Source of the DNA: Jiangella anatolica
GTDB lineage: Bacteria; Actinomycetota; Actinomycetes; Jiangellales; Jiangellaceae
NCBI RefSeq assembly: GCF_003236295.1
Contig: NZ_POTW01000022.1
Span: forward strand, 17,625-81,624
Reading direction: 5' to 3'
DNA length: 64,000 nucleotides
In this document: piece after piece, positions 34,641 to 42,642 of the stretch
Numbering within the stretch: the first letter of the stretch is position 1
Layout: each line of letters begins with the position of its first letter
Program-made: the position numbers and the translations under genes
The notes under the pieces: generated by a model
What the model was told of the DNA's origin: nothing
Seen by the model: only the letters and a program-made list of their open reading frames with translations
The model's database searches: none

Positions 34641-35978
34641 TCAGCGGACCGCGCCGGTGACCATCCAGGTGTCGCTGCGTTCCCGCAGCGCCAGCGTGAC
34701 CAGGCGGACCAGCATCCAGAGGCCGATCGCGCCCCACAGCCACATCAGGCCGGCCCGCCCCGACACATCGGCGACGGAGACCGCCCAGGCCGCCGGCAGG
34801 AACGCGGCGACCGACAGCACCGACGCCCACGCCAGGTAGCGCCCGTCGCCGGCGCCGATCAGCACGCCGTCGAGCACGAACACCCAGCCGGCGATCGGCT
34901 GCATCGCCGCGGCCACCACCAGTGCGGCGAACAGCAGCGAGCGCACGTCCGGGTCGGATGTGAACAGCCGCGCGTAGCCGCTGCCGATCACCAGCAGCAG
35001 CACCGCCAGCGCGACCCCGGACAGCACGCCCCACTGGACCATCCGCCGGGTGATCGACCGCGCGCCGTCCACGTCGCCGGCGCCGAGCGCCCGGCCGACC
35101 AGCGCCTGCGCGGCGATCGCGACGGCGTCGAGGATCAGCGCCAGCAGCGTCCACGTCGTGAACGCGACCTGGTGCGCCGCCAGCGCCGCCGTCCCCAGCC
35201 CGGCCGCCACCACGGTGATCACGATGAGCGCGACCCGCATCGCGACCGTCCGCACGATCAGCGGCACGCCGGCGCCGAACGCCTGCGCGACGCCGCGCCC
35301 GTCCGGCCGGATCGGGACGCCGGCGCGCCGGGCGCCGCGCACCACGACCCGGGCGAAGACCGCCGCCATGCCCGTCTGCGCGAGGACGGTGCCCAGCGCC
35401 GAGCCGCCGATGCCGAGGTCCAGCCCGTACACCAGCACGACGTTGAGGACGACGTTCGCGACCGCCCCCGTCACCGCGACGTACAGCGGGGTCCGCGTGT
35501 CCTGCAGGCCGCGCAGCACGCCGGTGGCGGCGAGGACGAGCAGCATCGACGGGATGCCGAGGAGGCTGATGCGCAGGTACGTCTCCGCATGACCGGCCAC
35601 GTCGTCGTCCGGGCCGAACAGCGACACCACCCACGGTGCCAGCGGCCAGCCGGCCGCGACGGTGCCGAGGCCGATCAGCACCGCCAGCCAGCAGCCGTCG
35701 ATGCCCGAGCGCAGCGCGCCGGCCTGGTCGCCCGCGCCCAGCCGCCGCGCCACCGCCGCTGTCGTGCCGTAGGCCAGGAAGATCGACACGTTCACCAGCG
35801 TGCCGAGCACCGCCGACGCGATGCCCAGGCCGGCGAGCTCCGGTGTGCCGAGATGGCCGATGATGGCGGAGTCGGTGAGCAGGAACAGCGGCTCGGCGAC
35901 CAGCGCGCCCAGGGCGGGCAACGCGAGCCGCAGGATCTCACCGTCGGCCGGGTGCCGGCGGAACGGATGTCGAATCAT
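34641..35978 (-). CDS. MATE family efflux transporter, 445 aa
   Basis: Twelve predicted transmembrane helices in two six-helix halves, with MATE features LALPALGALVAEPLFLLTDS (first helix) and GLQDTRTPLYVAVTGAVANV mid-protein. It would export organic cations or drugs with Na+ or H+ exchange; many actinobacterial members of the DinF-like branch are unassigned. ATG 35978 gives the family length; the upstream in-frame region is non-homologous and overlaps the DnaA-box cluster. TACCGT 21 bases upstream could be a -10. It is followed 32 bases later by the UbiB-like gene. Confidence 0.9.
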   Translation of the reverse strand: MIRHPFRRHPADGEILRLALPALGALVAEPLFLLTDSAIIGHLGTPELAGLGIASAVLGTLVNVSIFLAYGTTAAVARRLGAGDQAGALRSGIDGCWLAVLIGLGTVAAGWPLAPWVVSLFGPDDDVAGHAETYLRISLLGIPSMLLVLAATGVLRGLQDTRTPLYVAVTGAVANVVLNVVLVYGLDLGIGGSALGTVLAQTGMAAVFARVVVRGARRAGVPIRPDGRGVAQAFGAGVPLIVRTVAMRVALIVITVVAAGLGTAALAAHQVAFTTWTLLALILDAVAIAAQALVGRALGAGDVDGARSITRRMVQWGVLSGVALAVLLLVIGSGYARLFTSDPDVRSLLFAALVVAAAMQPIAGWVFVLDGVLIGAGDGRYLAWASVLSVAAFLPAAWAVSVADVSGRAGLMWLWGAIGLWMLVRLVTLALRERSDTWMVTGAVR

Positions 35979-36047
35979 GGCAGCACCGACGGTAGAGGTG
36001 ACACCTGTCATCGCGTGACCGTTGTCTCGCCATCTGAGATCGTGCCC

Positions 36048-36212
36048 TGTGGATCTCCGTCCACACCCCGTGGACGACGAATGTCGCTCGTGACCTGGGG
36101 TGACGTTCGAGCTGTGAACAACTCGCCGAGGCGCTGTCCCCAGGGTTGTCCACAGTTGGGGATGATCGTTTACGCGGTGCCTCCACAGCTCCTCCACAGC
36201 ACCTGTGGATCA
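36048..36212. promoter_or_regulatory. Cluster of DnaA-box-like sites upstream of dnaB
   Basis: The 330-base divergent region 35979-36308 contains one exact actinobacterial DnaA box TTGTCCACA (36146-36154). It also has TTGTTCACA on the minus strand (36113-36121, one mismatch) and weaker TGTGGATCT (36048-36056), CCGTCCACA (36057-36065) and TGTGGATCA (36204-36212). A perfect TCCACAG/CTGTGGA inverted repeat lies at 36193-36209. Beyond these I see an AT-richer segment (ACATATGTATG near 36270) just before dnaB and nothing else. Confidence 0.6.
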
Positions 36213-36308
36213 TCGACTTGGCGACGCGCCGACGCGGGCCATAGGTTCGCCAAACAGCGGTGGCTGTTAGAACATATGTATGGACGACCCGGTGCCGGAG
36301 GTGTGTGC

Positions 36309-39128
36309 GTGAGCGTCGCGGAGCTGCCGGATCGCCGGGAGGAAGCCCCGGCCGACTACGGCCGCACGCCCCCGCAGGACGTCGCCGCCGAGCAGTCGGT
36401 GCTGGGCGGCATGCTGCTGTCCAAGGACGCCATCGCCGACGTCGTCGAGATCCTCCGCGGCCACGACTTCTACCGGCCGGCGCACGAGGCGGTCTACGAG
36501 GCGATCATCGACCTCTACGGCCGCGGCGAGCCCGCCGACGCCGTCACCGTCGCAGCCCAGCTGCAGAAGCGCGGCGAGCTCGGCCGGGTCGGCGGCGCGC
36601 CGTACCTGCACACCCTGGTCTCCTCCGTCCCGTCGGCCGCGAACGCCGGCTTCTACGCCGACATCGTCCGCGAGCGGGCCATCCTGCGCCGCCTGGTCGA
36701 GGCCGGCACCCGCATCGTCCAGCTCGGCTACAGCGACGACGGCGACGCCGACGCCATCGTCGACCGCGCCCAGGCCGAGGTCTACGCCGTCACCGAGAAG
36801 CGGGCCTCCGAGGACTACCACCCGCTGTCGGAGATCATGGAGGGCACCCTCGACGAGATCGAGGCGATCGGCTCCCGCGGCGGCCAGATGGTCGGCGTCC
36901 CCACCGGCTTCACCGACCTCGACGCGCTGACCAACGGCCTGCACCCCGGCCAGCTGATCATCCTCGCCGCCAGACCGGCCGTCGGGAAGGCGCTGGCACT
37001 GGACACCCCCCTGCCGACGCCGACCGGCTGGACGACCATGGGCGAGGTCCGGGCCGGCGACCTGCTGATCGGCGCCGACGGCCGGCCCACCAGGGTCGTC
37101 GCGGCGACCGACGTCATGACCGACCGGCCCTGTTACGAGGTCGAGTTCTCCGACGGCACGGTCATCGTGGCCGACGCCCAGCACCAGTGGGCGACGACCA
37201 CCCGGGCGGGACGGCGTGCGGCCGCGGAGCGTCGTCCGCGCCGGTACTACTGGCCCGACGCGTCGGTGGCCAGGGCCTGCGCCATCGCCCACCGCGCCGA
37301 GCACGAGGCCGACCGCCTCGTCACCGCGGCGCAGGCGGTCGCCGAGGTCGGCAGCGAGTTCCGGCACGCCATCCACGGCGCGGTCGAGGCGGTCCGGGCC
37401 GGCGCCCCGACCTCGGGCACGACGTACTCACGTCGCCGACTGCTCGGCGAGCTGGCGAGCCGGGTGTCCCGGCCGGTGGGCAGTTGGTCCGCCGCCGAGC
37501 ATCCCGGCATCGTGACGACCGAGGAGCTGGCCCGGACCCTGCGCTCCGCGGGCGGCGACCGCCGGCTCAACCACGCGGTGCGGCTGGCCGAGCCGTTCGA
37601 GCTGCCCGACCGTGACCTGCCGCTGCCGCCGTACGCCCTTGGTGTCTGGCTCGGCGACGGCCACAGCGCGTCGGCCCGGTTCACGTCCGACGATCCCGAG
37701 ATCGCCGCCGAGATCCGCCGCGCGGGTCTGCGGGTCGAGCCGCGCGGCCCCCGGCTCTACTCGCTGCGGCTACCTGAGCCGGCGCCGATCGCCGAGCGTG
37801 ACTGCGTGGTCTGCGGCGCCTCGTTCGTGCCGAAGACCAGTCAGGTCCGCACGTGCGGACGGCGCTGCGGTGGACGGGTCCGCGGCCTGCCCGGAGCGGG
37901 CGCGGCACCGACGTGCCCCGACTGTGGCCGCCCCTCCTCGGGGATGCGCCGCTGCGACGCCTGCCACCGTGACCACGGCACCGTCCAGGCCCTGCTGCGG
38001 ACCATGGGCGTTCTCGGCGACAAGCACATCCCGGCCGAGTACCTGCGTGCCTCGATCCGGCAGCGCCGCGACCTCCTCGCCGGCTTGCTCGACACCGACG
38101 GCTACGTGAACCCGAACGGCGTGGTGCAGTTCGCCGTCACCAACCGCCGGCTGGCAGAGGACACGCTCGAGCTCGTCCACTCGCTGGGCTACCGGGCCCG
38201 CATGACCACCAAGCGGGTCCCTGGCCGCAGCGAAGCCACGTCGACGTCGTACTGCATCACCTTCACCCCGCGCGACCCGGTGTTCCGGTTGCGGCGCAAG
38301 CTGGAGCGGCAGCGTCTCGGCAGTGGCCCGACCGCCCGCATGGTGGTCGACGTCCGTCCGGTGCCTTCCGTCCCGGTCCGCTGTGTCGAGGTCGACAACG
38401 CCGACCACCTGTACCTGGCCGGCCGTTCCTGCATCCCGACGCACAACTCGACCCTGGGACTCGATCTGGCCCGGGCGGCGTCGATCAAGAACGGGCTGAC
38501 CTCGGTCATCTACTCGCTGGAGATGGGCCGCAACGAGATCACCATGCGGCTGCTCTCCGCCGAGGCCAAGGTCCCGCTGCACCACATGCGCTCCGGCCAG
38601 ATGACCGACGACGACTGGAACCGGATCGCCCGCAGCACCGGCGAGGTCTCCAGCGCGCCGCTCTACATCGACGACTCGCCGAACATGACGATGATGGAGA
38701 TCCGGGCCAAGTGCCGGCGGCTCAAGCAGCGCAACGATCTCCGCCTGGTGATCATCGACTACCTGCAGCTGATGTCCAGCGGCAAGCGGGTCGAGAGCCG
38801 GCAGCAGGAGGTCGCGGAGTTCTCCCGGGCGCTCAAGCTGCTGGCCAAGGAGCTCGAGGTCCCGGTCATCGCGATGAGCCAGCTCAACCGTGGTCCCGAG
38901 CAGCGCCAGGACAAGAAGCCCATGCTCTCTGACCTGCGCGAATCGGGCAGCATCGAGCAAGATGCCGACATGGTGATCCTGCTGCACCGCGAGGACGCCT
39001 ACGAGAAGGAGTCGCCGCGGGCGGGGGAGGCCGACTTCATCGTGGCCAAGCACCGCAACGGGCCGACCGCCACCATCACCGTCGCGTTCCAGGGCCACTA
39101 CAGCCGCTTCGTCGACATGGCCCAGTGA
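36309..39128 (+). CDS. dnaB: Replicative DNA helicase DnaB, interrupted by an intein (precursor 939 aa, mature 453 aa)
   Basis: Hexameric fork helicase. N-terminal domain: residues 1-~130 (PQDVAAEQSVLGGMLL). RecA-type ATPase: Walker A ARPAVGK ends at Lys227, where the intein (228-713) interrupts, and resumes at Ser714-Thr. Walker B LVIIDYLQLM and the terminal SIEQDADMVILLHRED follow. Removing 486 residues leaves a normal-length DnaB. GTG 36309 is chosen for GGAGG 7 bases upstream; GTG 36303 is the alternative. Without splicing the P-loop is broken, so helicase activity depends on the intein. Part of the conserved rplI-dnaB neighbourhood. Confidence 0.96.
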   Translation: MSVAELPDRREEAPADYGRTPPQDVAAEQSVLGGMLLSKDAIADVVEILRGHDFYRPAHEAVYEAIIDLYGRGEPADAVTVAAQLQKRGELGRVGGAPYLHTLVSSVPSAANAGFYADIVRERAILRRLVEAGTRIVQLGYSDDGDADAIVDRAQAEVYAVTEKRASEDYHPLSEIMEGTLDEIEAIGSRGGQMVGVPTGFTDLDALTNGLHPGQLIILAARPAVGKALALDTPLPTPTGWTTMGEVRAGDLLIGADGRPTRVVAATDVMTDRPCYEVEFSDGTVIVADAQHQWATTTRAGRRAAAERRPRRYYWPDASVARACAIAHRAEHEADRLVTAAQAVAEVGSEFRHAIHGAVEAVRAGAPTSGTTYSRRRLLGELASRVSRPVGSWSAAEHPGIVTTEELARTLRSAGGDRRLNHAVRLAEPFELPDRDLPLPPYALGVWLGDGHSASARFTSDDPEIAAEIRRAGLRVEPRGPRLYSLRLPEPAPIAERDCVVCGASFVPKTSQVRTCGRRCGGRVRGLPGAGAAPTCPDCGRPSSGMRRCDACHRDHGTVQALLRTMGVLGDKHIPAEYLRASIRQRRDLLAGLLDTDGYVNPNGVVQFAVTNRRLAEDTLELVHSLGYRARMTTKRVPGRSEATSTSYCITFTPRDPVFRLRRKLERQRLGSGPTARMVVDVRPVPSVPVRCVEVDNADHLYLAGRSCIPTHNSTLGLDLARAASIKNGLTSVIYSLEMGRNEITMRLLSAEAKVPLHHMRSGQMTDDDWNRIARSTGEVSSAPLYIDDSPNMTMMEIRAKCRRLKQRNDLRLVIIDYLQLMSSGKRVESRQQEVAEFSRALKLLAKELEVPVIAMSQLNRGPEQRQDKKPMLSDLRESGSIEQDADMVILLHREDAYEKESPRAGEADFIVAKHRNGPTATITVAFQGHYSRFVDMAQ
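36990..38447 (+). mobile_element. Class 3-type intein with LAGLIDADG homing endonuclease in DnaB P-loop, 486 aa
   Basis: Starts ALALDTPLPTPTGW with Ala1 instead of Cys/Ser and ends PTHN, followed by extein Ser. Block B has His65-Gln-Trp67, block F Cys465 (VRCVEVD) and block G Thr484-His485-Asn486. Trp-Cys-Thr with a non-nucleophilic first residue is the class 3 signature, where splicing begins by attack from the block F Cys. LAGLIDADG motifs lie at intein residues 215-225 (YALGVWLGDGH) and 361-371 (DLLAGLLDTDG). Eight cysteines between them form two zinc-knuckle-like clusters. Boundaries follow from motif alignment and the restored GKS P-loop. Confidence 0.92.
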
Positions 39129-39132
39129 GCGC

Positions 39133-39978
39133 TCAGGCGTTCGTGCGGAAGTCCTGAGTGCCGATCACCCGCAGCAACTGCAGTTTCTCGGCGGCGTCGG
39201 TGCCCTCGAGCGGGAAGTACGCCAGCAGCTGGACGTCCTCGTCGGGCGTGAGCAGGACCTCGCAGTGCACGCGGATCGGCCCGACCTCGGGATGGACGAA
39301 GGTCTTCACGTCGGAGCGGCGCACCGCGACCTCGTGCTGCTCCCACAGTTCCCGGAACTCGGCGCTGTGCTCGAGCAGATCGCGGACGAGCTCGGTGACG
39401 TCGCGGTCGCCGGCCCGGCGCGAGTGCGTCGCCCGCAGGTCGCTGACGTGCGCCGCGGACAGCCGCGGCCGATCCTCCTCCGGGGCCGGCTCGCGGCTCG
39501 CGGGATCGGTGAACCAGCGCCAGTAGACGTTGCCCTCGCGGCCGGGCCGGACGTCCCGCTCACCCACGAGCGCCGCCAGCAGATCGTTGCGCCACAGCAC
39601 CTCGCCCACATCGCTGAGGATGCAGACGGGCACGTCGACGAGGCGGCCGGCGAGCTGGATCAGGCCGGGACGGACGTGGCCGCCGGCGCGGCGCGGCGGC
39701 GCGGACAGCCCGGCCAGGTGGAACAGGTGGTCGCGCTGGTCCAGATCGCAGCGCAGCGCCCGGGCCAGCGCCGCCACCACGCCGTCGGACGGCGCGGAGC
39801 CGCGGGCCTGCTCCAGCCGGGTGTAGTGGTCGGCGGACACGCCCGCGAGCTGCGCCACCTCCTCGCGCCGCAGCCCGGGGGTGCGGCGGCGGATGCCGTC
39901 GGGCAGGCCGACGTCGGCCGGGCGGAGCAGCTCACGCCGGCGACGCAGGAAGTCGGCGAGACCGGCACGGTCGATCAC
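39133..39978 (-). CDS. Helix-turn-helix regulator with MmyB-like ligand domain, 281 aa
   Basis: N-terminal XRE-type HTH (FLRRRRELLRPADVGLP, then LRREEVAQLAGVSADHYTRL) joined to the MmyB-like PAS-fold domain (CILSDVGEVLWRNDLLAAL, VNVYWRWF-like NVYWRWFTDP, VLLTPDEDVQLLAYFP). GTG 39978 fits the family start (MIDRAGLADFLRRRR). Divergent from an aldo/keto reductase gene with a perfect 11-bp inverted repeat between them. Such regulators typically repress the adjacent reductase or dehydrogenase; the ligand (perhaps a fatty acid) is unknown. Confidence 0.9.
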   Translation of the reverse strand: MIDRAGLADFLRRRRELLRPADVGLPDGIRRRTPGLRREEVAQLAGVSADHYTRLEQARGSAPSDGVVAALARALRCDLDQRDHLFHLAGLSAPPRRAGGHVRPGLIQLAGRLVDVPVCILSDVGEVLWRNDLLAALVGERDVRPGREGNVYWRWFTDPASREPAPEEDRPRLSAAHVSDLRATHSRRAGDRDVTELVRDLLEHSAEFRELWEQHEVAVRRSDVKTFVHPEVGPIRVHCEVLLTPDEDVQLLAYFPLEGTDAAEKLQLLRVIGTQDFRTNA

Positions 39979-40006
39979 GCCTCTATCGTGCAACGCCGCG
40001 GCGACG

Positions 40007-40035
40007 GTATCCAGGGAGAGGCCGTCCCTGGATAC
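40007..40035. promoter_or_regulatory. Perfect 11-bp inverted repeat operator between regulator and aldo/keto reductase
   Basis: GTATCCAGGGA (40007-40017) and TCCCTGGATAC (40025-40035), 7-base spacer, in the 101-base divergent gap. It is centred near the middle of the gap, so one bound dimer could control both genes. Confidence 0.75.
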
Positions 40036-40079
40036 GCCGGGCCTGCACAGGCGGCCCGGCCGCGCCGACGCTGGAGAGC

Positions 40080-41072
40080 ATGACAACCAAGCTCGACACC
40101 CGCACCCTCGGCCGCACCGGCCCTGCCGTCACATCGCCCGGACTGGGCGGCCTGGGCCTGTCCGGCGCCTACGGCCGCACCGACGACGACCACAGCGTCC
40201 GGGTCATCCACAGCTACCTCGACGCCGGCGGCACCCTGCTGGACACCGCCGACTTCTACGGCGCCGGCCACAACGAGCAACTGATCGCCCGCGCCCTGCG
40301 CGACCGCCGCCGCGACGACGTCGTGCTGTCGGTGAAGTTCGGCGCCCTGCTCGCGCCCGGCCGCCCGCCGGGCGGGTTCGACGGCCGCCCGGCGGCGGTC
40401 CGCAGCTCGCTCGCCTACTCGCTGCAGCGGCTGGGCACCGATCACGTGGACGTCTACCGGCCGGCGCGGCTGGACCGCGGCGTGCCGATCGAGGAGACCG
40501 TCGGCGCGATCGCCGAGCTGGTGGAGCAGGGCCACGTCCGCCACATCGGGCTGAGCGAGGTCGGCGCCGAGACGATCCGCCGAGCGGCGGCGGTCGCGCC
40601 CATCTGCGACCTGCAGATCGAGTACTCGCTGCTCAGCCGCGGTATCGAGGACGAGATCCTGGCCACCTGCCGGGAGCTCGGCATCGGCATCACCGCCTAC
40701 GGCGTGCTCGCGCGCGGCCTGATCGGCGGCAGCGGCACGGCCGACGGCGCCCGTGCGATCTCGCCGCGGTTCCAGGGCGCCAACCGCGAGCACAACGAGG
40801 CGCTGGTCGCCCGGCTCCAGGGCATCGCCGACGCGAAGGGCGCGACGGTGGCGCAGCTGGCGATCGCCTGGGTCGCGGCGCAGGGCGACGACATCGTCCC
40901 GGTCGTCGGGCCGCGGCGGCTCGACCAGGTGGCGTCGATGATCGGCAGCACCGGCATCACCCTGACCGACGACGACCTGGCCGGCCTCGACGAGCTCATC
41001 CCGGCCGGCTCCGCCCGCGGCGACCGCTACCCGGCGCCGTTCATGGCCGACCTCGACAGCGAGCGGCCTTAG
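40080..41072 (+). CDS. Aldo/keto reductase, 330 aa
   Basis: NADPH-dependent (beta/alpha)8 oxidoreductase. Catalytic residues are visible as Asp in LLDTADFYG, Tyr in the same motif, and Lys in VKFGALL; the usual active-site His position is occupied within VYRPARLDRG, a variant known in one AKR branch. C-terminal cofactor motif IVPVVGPRRLDQVASMIG. It starts at ATG 40080, divergent from the MmyB-like regulator, and shares 4 bases with the end of the convergent WYL gene. Substrate unknown. Confidence 0.9.
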   Translation: MTTKLDTRTLGRTGPAVTSPGLGGLGLSGAYGRTDDDHSVRVIHSYLDAGGTLLDTADFYGAGHNEQLIARALRDRRRDDVVLSVKFGALLAPGRPPGGFDGRPAAVRSSLAYSLQRLGTDHVDVYRPARLDRGVPIEETVGAIAELVEQGHVRHIGLSEVGAETIRRAAAVAPICDLQIEYSLLSRGIEDEILATCRELGIGITAYGVLARGLIGGSGTADGARAISPRFQGANREHNEALVARLQGIADAKGATVAQLAIAWVAAQGDDIVPVVGPRRLDQVASMIGSTGITLTDDDLAGLDELIPAGSARGDRYPAPFMADLDSERP

Positions 41073-42037
41073 AGCCCGGACGCGGCGACCAGGCGCTGGC
41101 CGACGGCGTGGGCGGTGTGCTGGAGCTCCGTGCACCCGACGATGCGGAACGGGACCGGCAGCACGGCCAGCTGCTCGGCGTACCACCAGGGGTTGCTGGT
41201 GCTGCCGGTCAGCCGGGTCGTCTCCGCGTCGACGGCCTCCAGGGCGCCGAGCGTGCGCGGCAGGTACCCGCGCACCTTCTCCAGCGGCCCGTCGACGATC
41301 ACCTCGGTCTCGAACTCCCAGCCGCGGGCCAGGTGTGCCTCAAGTTCGGCGACGGCGTCCAGGCCGGCCGGCGGCGAGAACGACCCCGGAAGCGCCGACG
41401 CCGACGTGACGCGGTCGATCCGGTAGGCGCGCCGCGCGGACGAGCCGTGCGACCAGCACAGCAGGTACCAGCGGCCGTGCCGGACGACGACGGCCCAGGG
41501 CTCGACGTCGGCGGACCACTCCGAGCCGGCCTCGGAGCGGTAGCCGAGGTGGACGAGGCGGCGGTCGGCGCAGGCCTGCACGAGCGTCGTCGCGATGGAC
41601 GGGTCGGGGCGGGCGGCGGCGCGGTCCGGCGCCGGCGCCGTCGTCCGGCGGACCGCCTCGGCCTGCTGCGCGATCGGCTCGGGGAGCGCCCGCAGCAGCT
41701 TCCCCAGCGCGCTGCCGACCGGGTCCGCGGCGTCGGCCGCGTCGTGGTGACCGTCGAGCACGGCCATGACCAGGCCCAGCACCTCGGCCTCGGAGAACAG
41801 CAGCGGCGGCAGCCGGACCCCGCGGCCGACGCGGTACCCGCCGTAGGGTCCGCGCACGGAGTCGATCGGCAGGCCGGCCTCGCGCAGGATGGCGACGTAG
41901 CGCCGGGCGGCCCGCTCGGTGACGCCCAGCGCGTCGGCCAGCCGCTCGGCGGTGATGCCGGGGCTGGCCTGGATCAGCTCGAGCGCCAGCAGCGCCCGCG
42001 CCGTCGGGCTGGCGTCGATCGACACGGCATTTCTCAC
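41069..42037 (-). CDS. WYL-domain HTH transcriptional regulator, 322 aa
   Basis: DeoR/HTH_11-type N-terminal HTH (RALLALELIQASPGITAERL, LGVTERAARRYVAILREAG), the GPYGGYRV turn, and a central WYL domain (VVRHGRWYLLCWSHG) with a C-terminal WCX extension (GWEFETEVIVDGPLE). WYL domains bind nucleic acid or small ligands. Divergent from a DinB-family gene with CGGAA repeats between them, suggesting it controls that pair. Confidence 0.92.
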   Translation of the reverse strand: MRNAVSIDASPTARALLALELIQASPGITAERLADALGVTERAARRYVAILREAGLPIDSVRGPYGGYRVGRGVRLPPLLFSEAEVLGLVMAVLDGHHDAADAADPVGSALGKLLRALPEPIAQQAEAVRRTTAPAPDRAAARPDPSIATTLVQACADRRLVHLGYRSEAGSEWSADVEPWAVVVRHGRWYLLCWSHGSSARRAYRIDRVTSASALPGSFSPPAGLDAVAELEAHLARGWEFETEVIVDGPLEKVRGYLPRTLGALEAVDAETTRLTGSTSNPWWYAEQLAVLPVPFRIVGCTELQHTAHAVGQRLVAASGL

Positions 42038-42039
42038 AA

Positions 42040-42062
42040 TCCGGAAGCGGAACGTCCGGAAC
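42040..42062. promoter_or_regulatory. Three CGGAAC/G repeats in the WYL-DinB divergent spacer
   Basis: CGGAAG (42042-42047), CGGAAC (42048-42053) and CGGAAC (42057-42062), two of them inside TCCGGAA elements. Located in the 44-base gap directly upstream of both genes, next to a TAGCGT -10-like box for the DinB gene. A plausible WYL-regulator binding site. Confidence 0.4.
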
Positions 42063-42081
42063 AGACTCTAGCGTGCCTCCC

Positions 42082-42642
42082 ATGGACCTTCAGGACATGA
42101 CCGTCATCAAGGAGTCGATGGCCGGCGACGAGGTCGAGATGCTGACGTTCGCGCTCGACCGCGCCCGGGCGCAGTTCGCCTGGAAGTGCGACGGCCTCGA
42201 CGCGAAGGCGCTGAGCACGCCGCTCCCGCCGTCGACCATGACGCTCGGCGGAATGCTCAAGCACATGGCGCTGGCCGAGGACATGCGCATCGCCGAGTTC
42301 ATCACCGGCGACCCCATGCCCGAGCCGTGGAAGCAGGAGAACTTCGACGCCGACCCCGACTGGGAGTGGCACTCGGCGGCGAACGACACCCCGGACGAGC
42401 TGTACGGGCTGTGGCGCGCGTCGGTGGAGCGGTCCCGCGCGGCGTGGGCGACGGTACTGGCGAACGGCGCCGGCCTGGACCAGCCGTCGATCTTCACGAC
42501 GGAGTCCGGCCAGCACCCCAACCTGCGCCGGGTGCTGGTCGACGCCGTTGAGCACTACATCCGCCACGCCGGGCACGCCGACCTGCTGCGCGAGAACATC
42601 GACGGCCGCGTCGGGGAGGACCCGCCGCAGCCGGCGTCGTGA
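42082..42642 (+). CDS. DinB family (DUF664) protein, 186 aa
   Basis: Four-helix-bundle DinB/YfiT-like fold: metal-binding His residues in LGGMLKHMALAEDMR and in VEHYIRHAGHADLLRE, with the mid-protein WEWHSAANDTPDELYGLW. Related proteins include mycothiol- or bacillithiol-dependent S-transferases; actinobacterial members often have unknown substrates. ATG 42082 is favoured over GTG 42073 because the -10-like TAGCGT at 42069-42074 precedes it. It overlaps the GNAT gene by GTGA. Confidence 0.87.
   Translation: MDLQDMTVIKESMAGDEVEMLTFALDRARAQFAWKCDGLDAKALSTPLPPSTMTLGGMLKHMALAEDMRIAEFITGDPMPEPWKQENFDADPDWEWHSAANDTPDELYGLWRASVERSRAAWATVLANGAGLDQPSIFTTESGQHPNLRRVLVDAVEHYIRHAGHADLLRENIDGRVGEDPPQPAS

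Noticed and set aside
34609..35634. Upstream extension of the UbiB-like frame to a 1002-residue protein
   Set aside because: The added residues are out-of-frame MATE sequence. ATG 34608 begins the hydrophobic N-terminus.
34617..36308. Upstream extension of the dnaB frame to 34617
   Set aside because: The extra 564 codons are antisense to the MATE gene and low complexity; GTG 36309 has a ribosome-binding site and matches family length.
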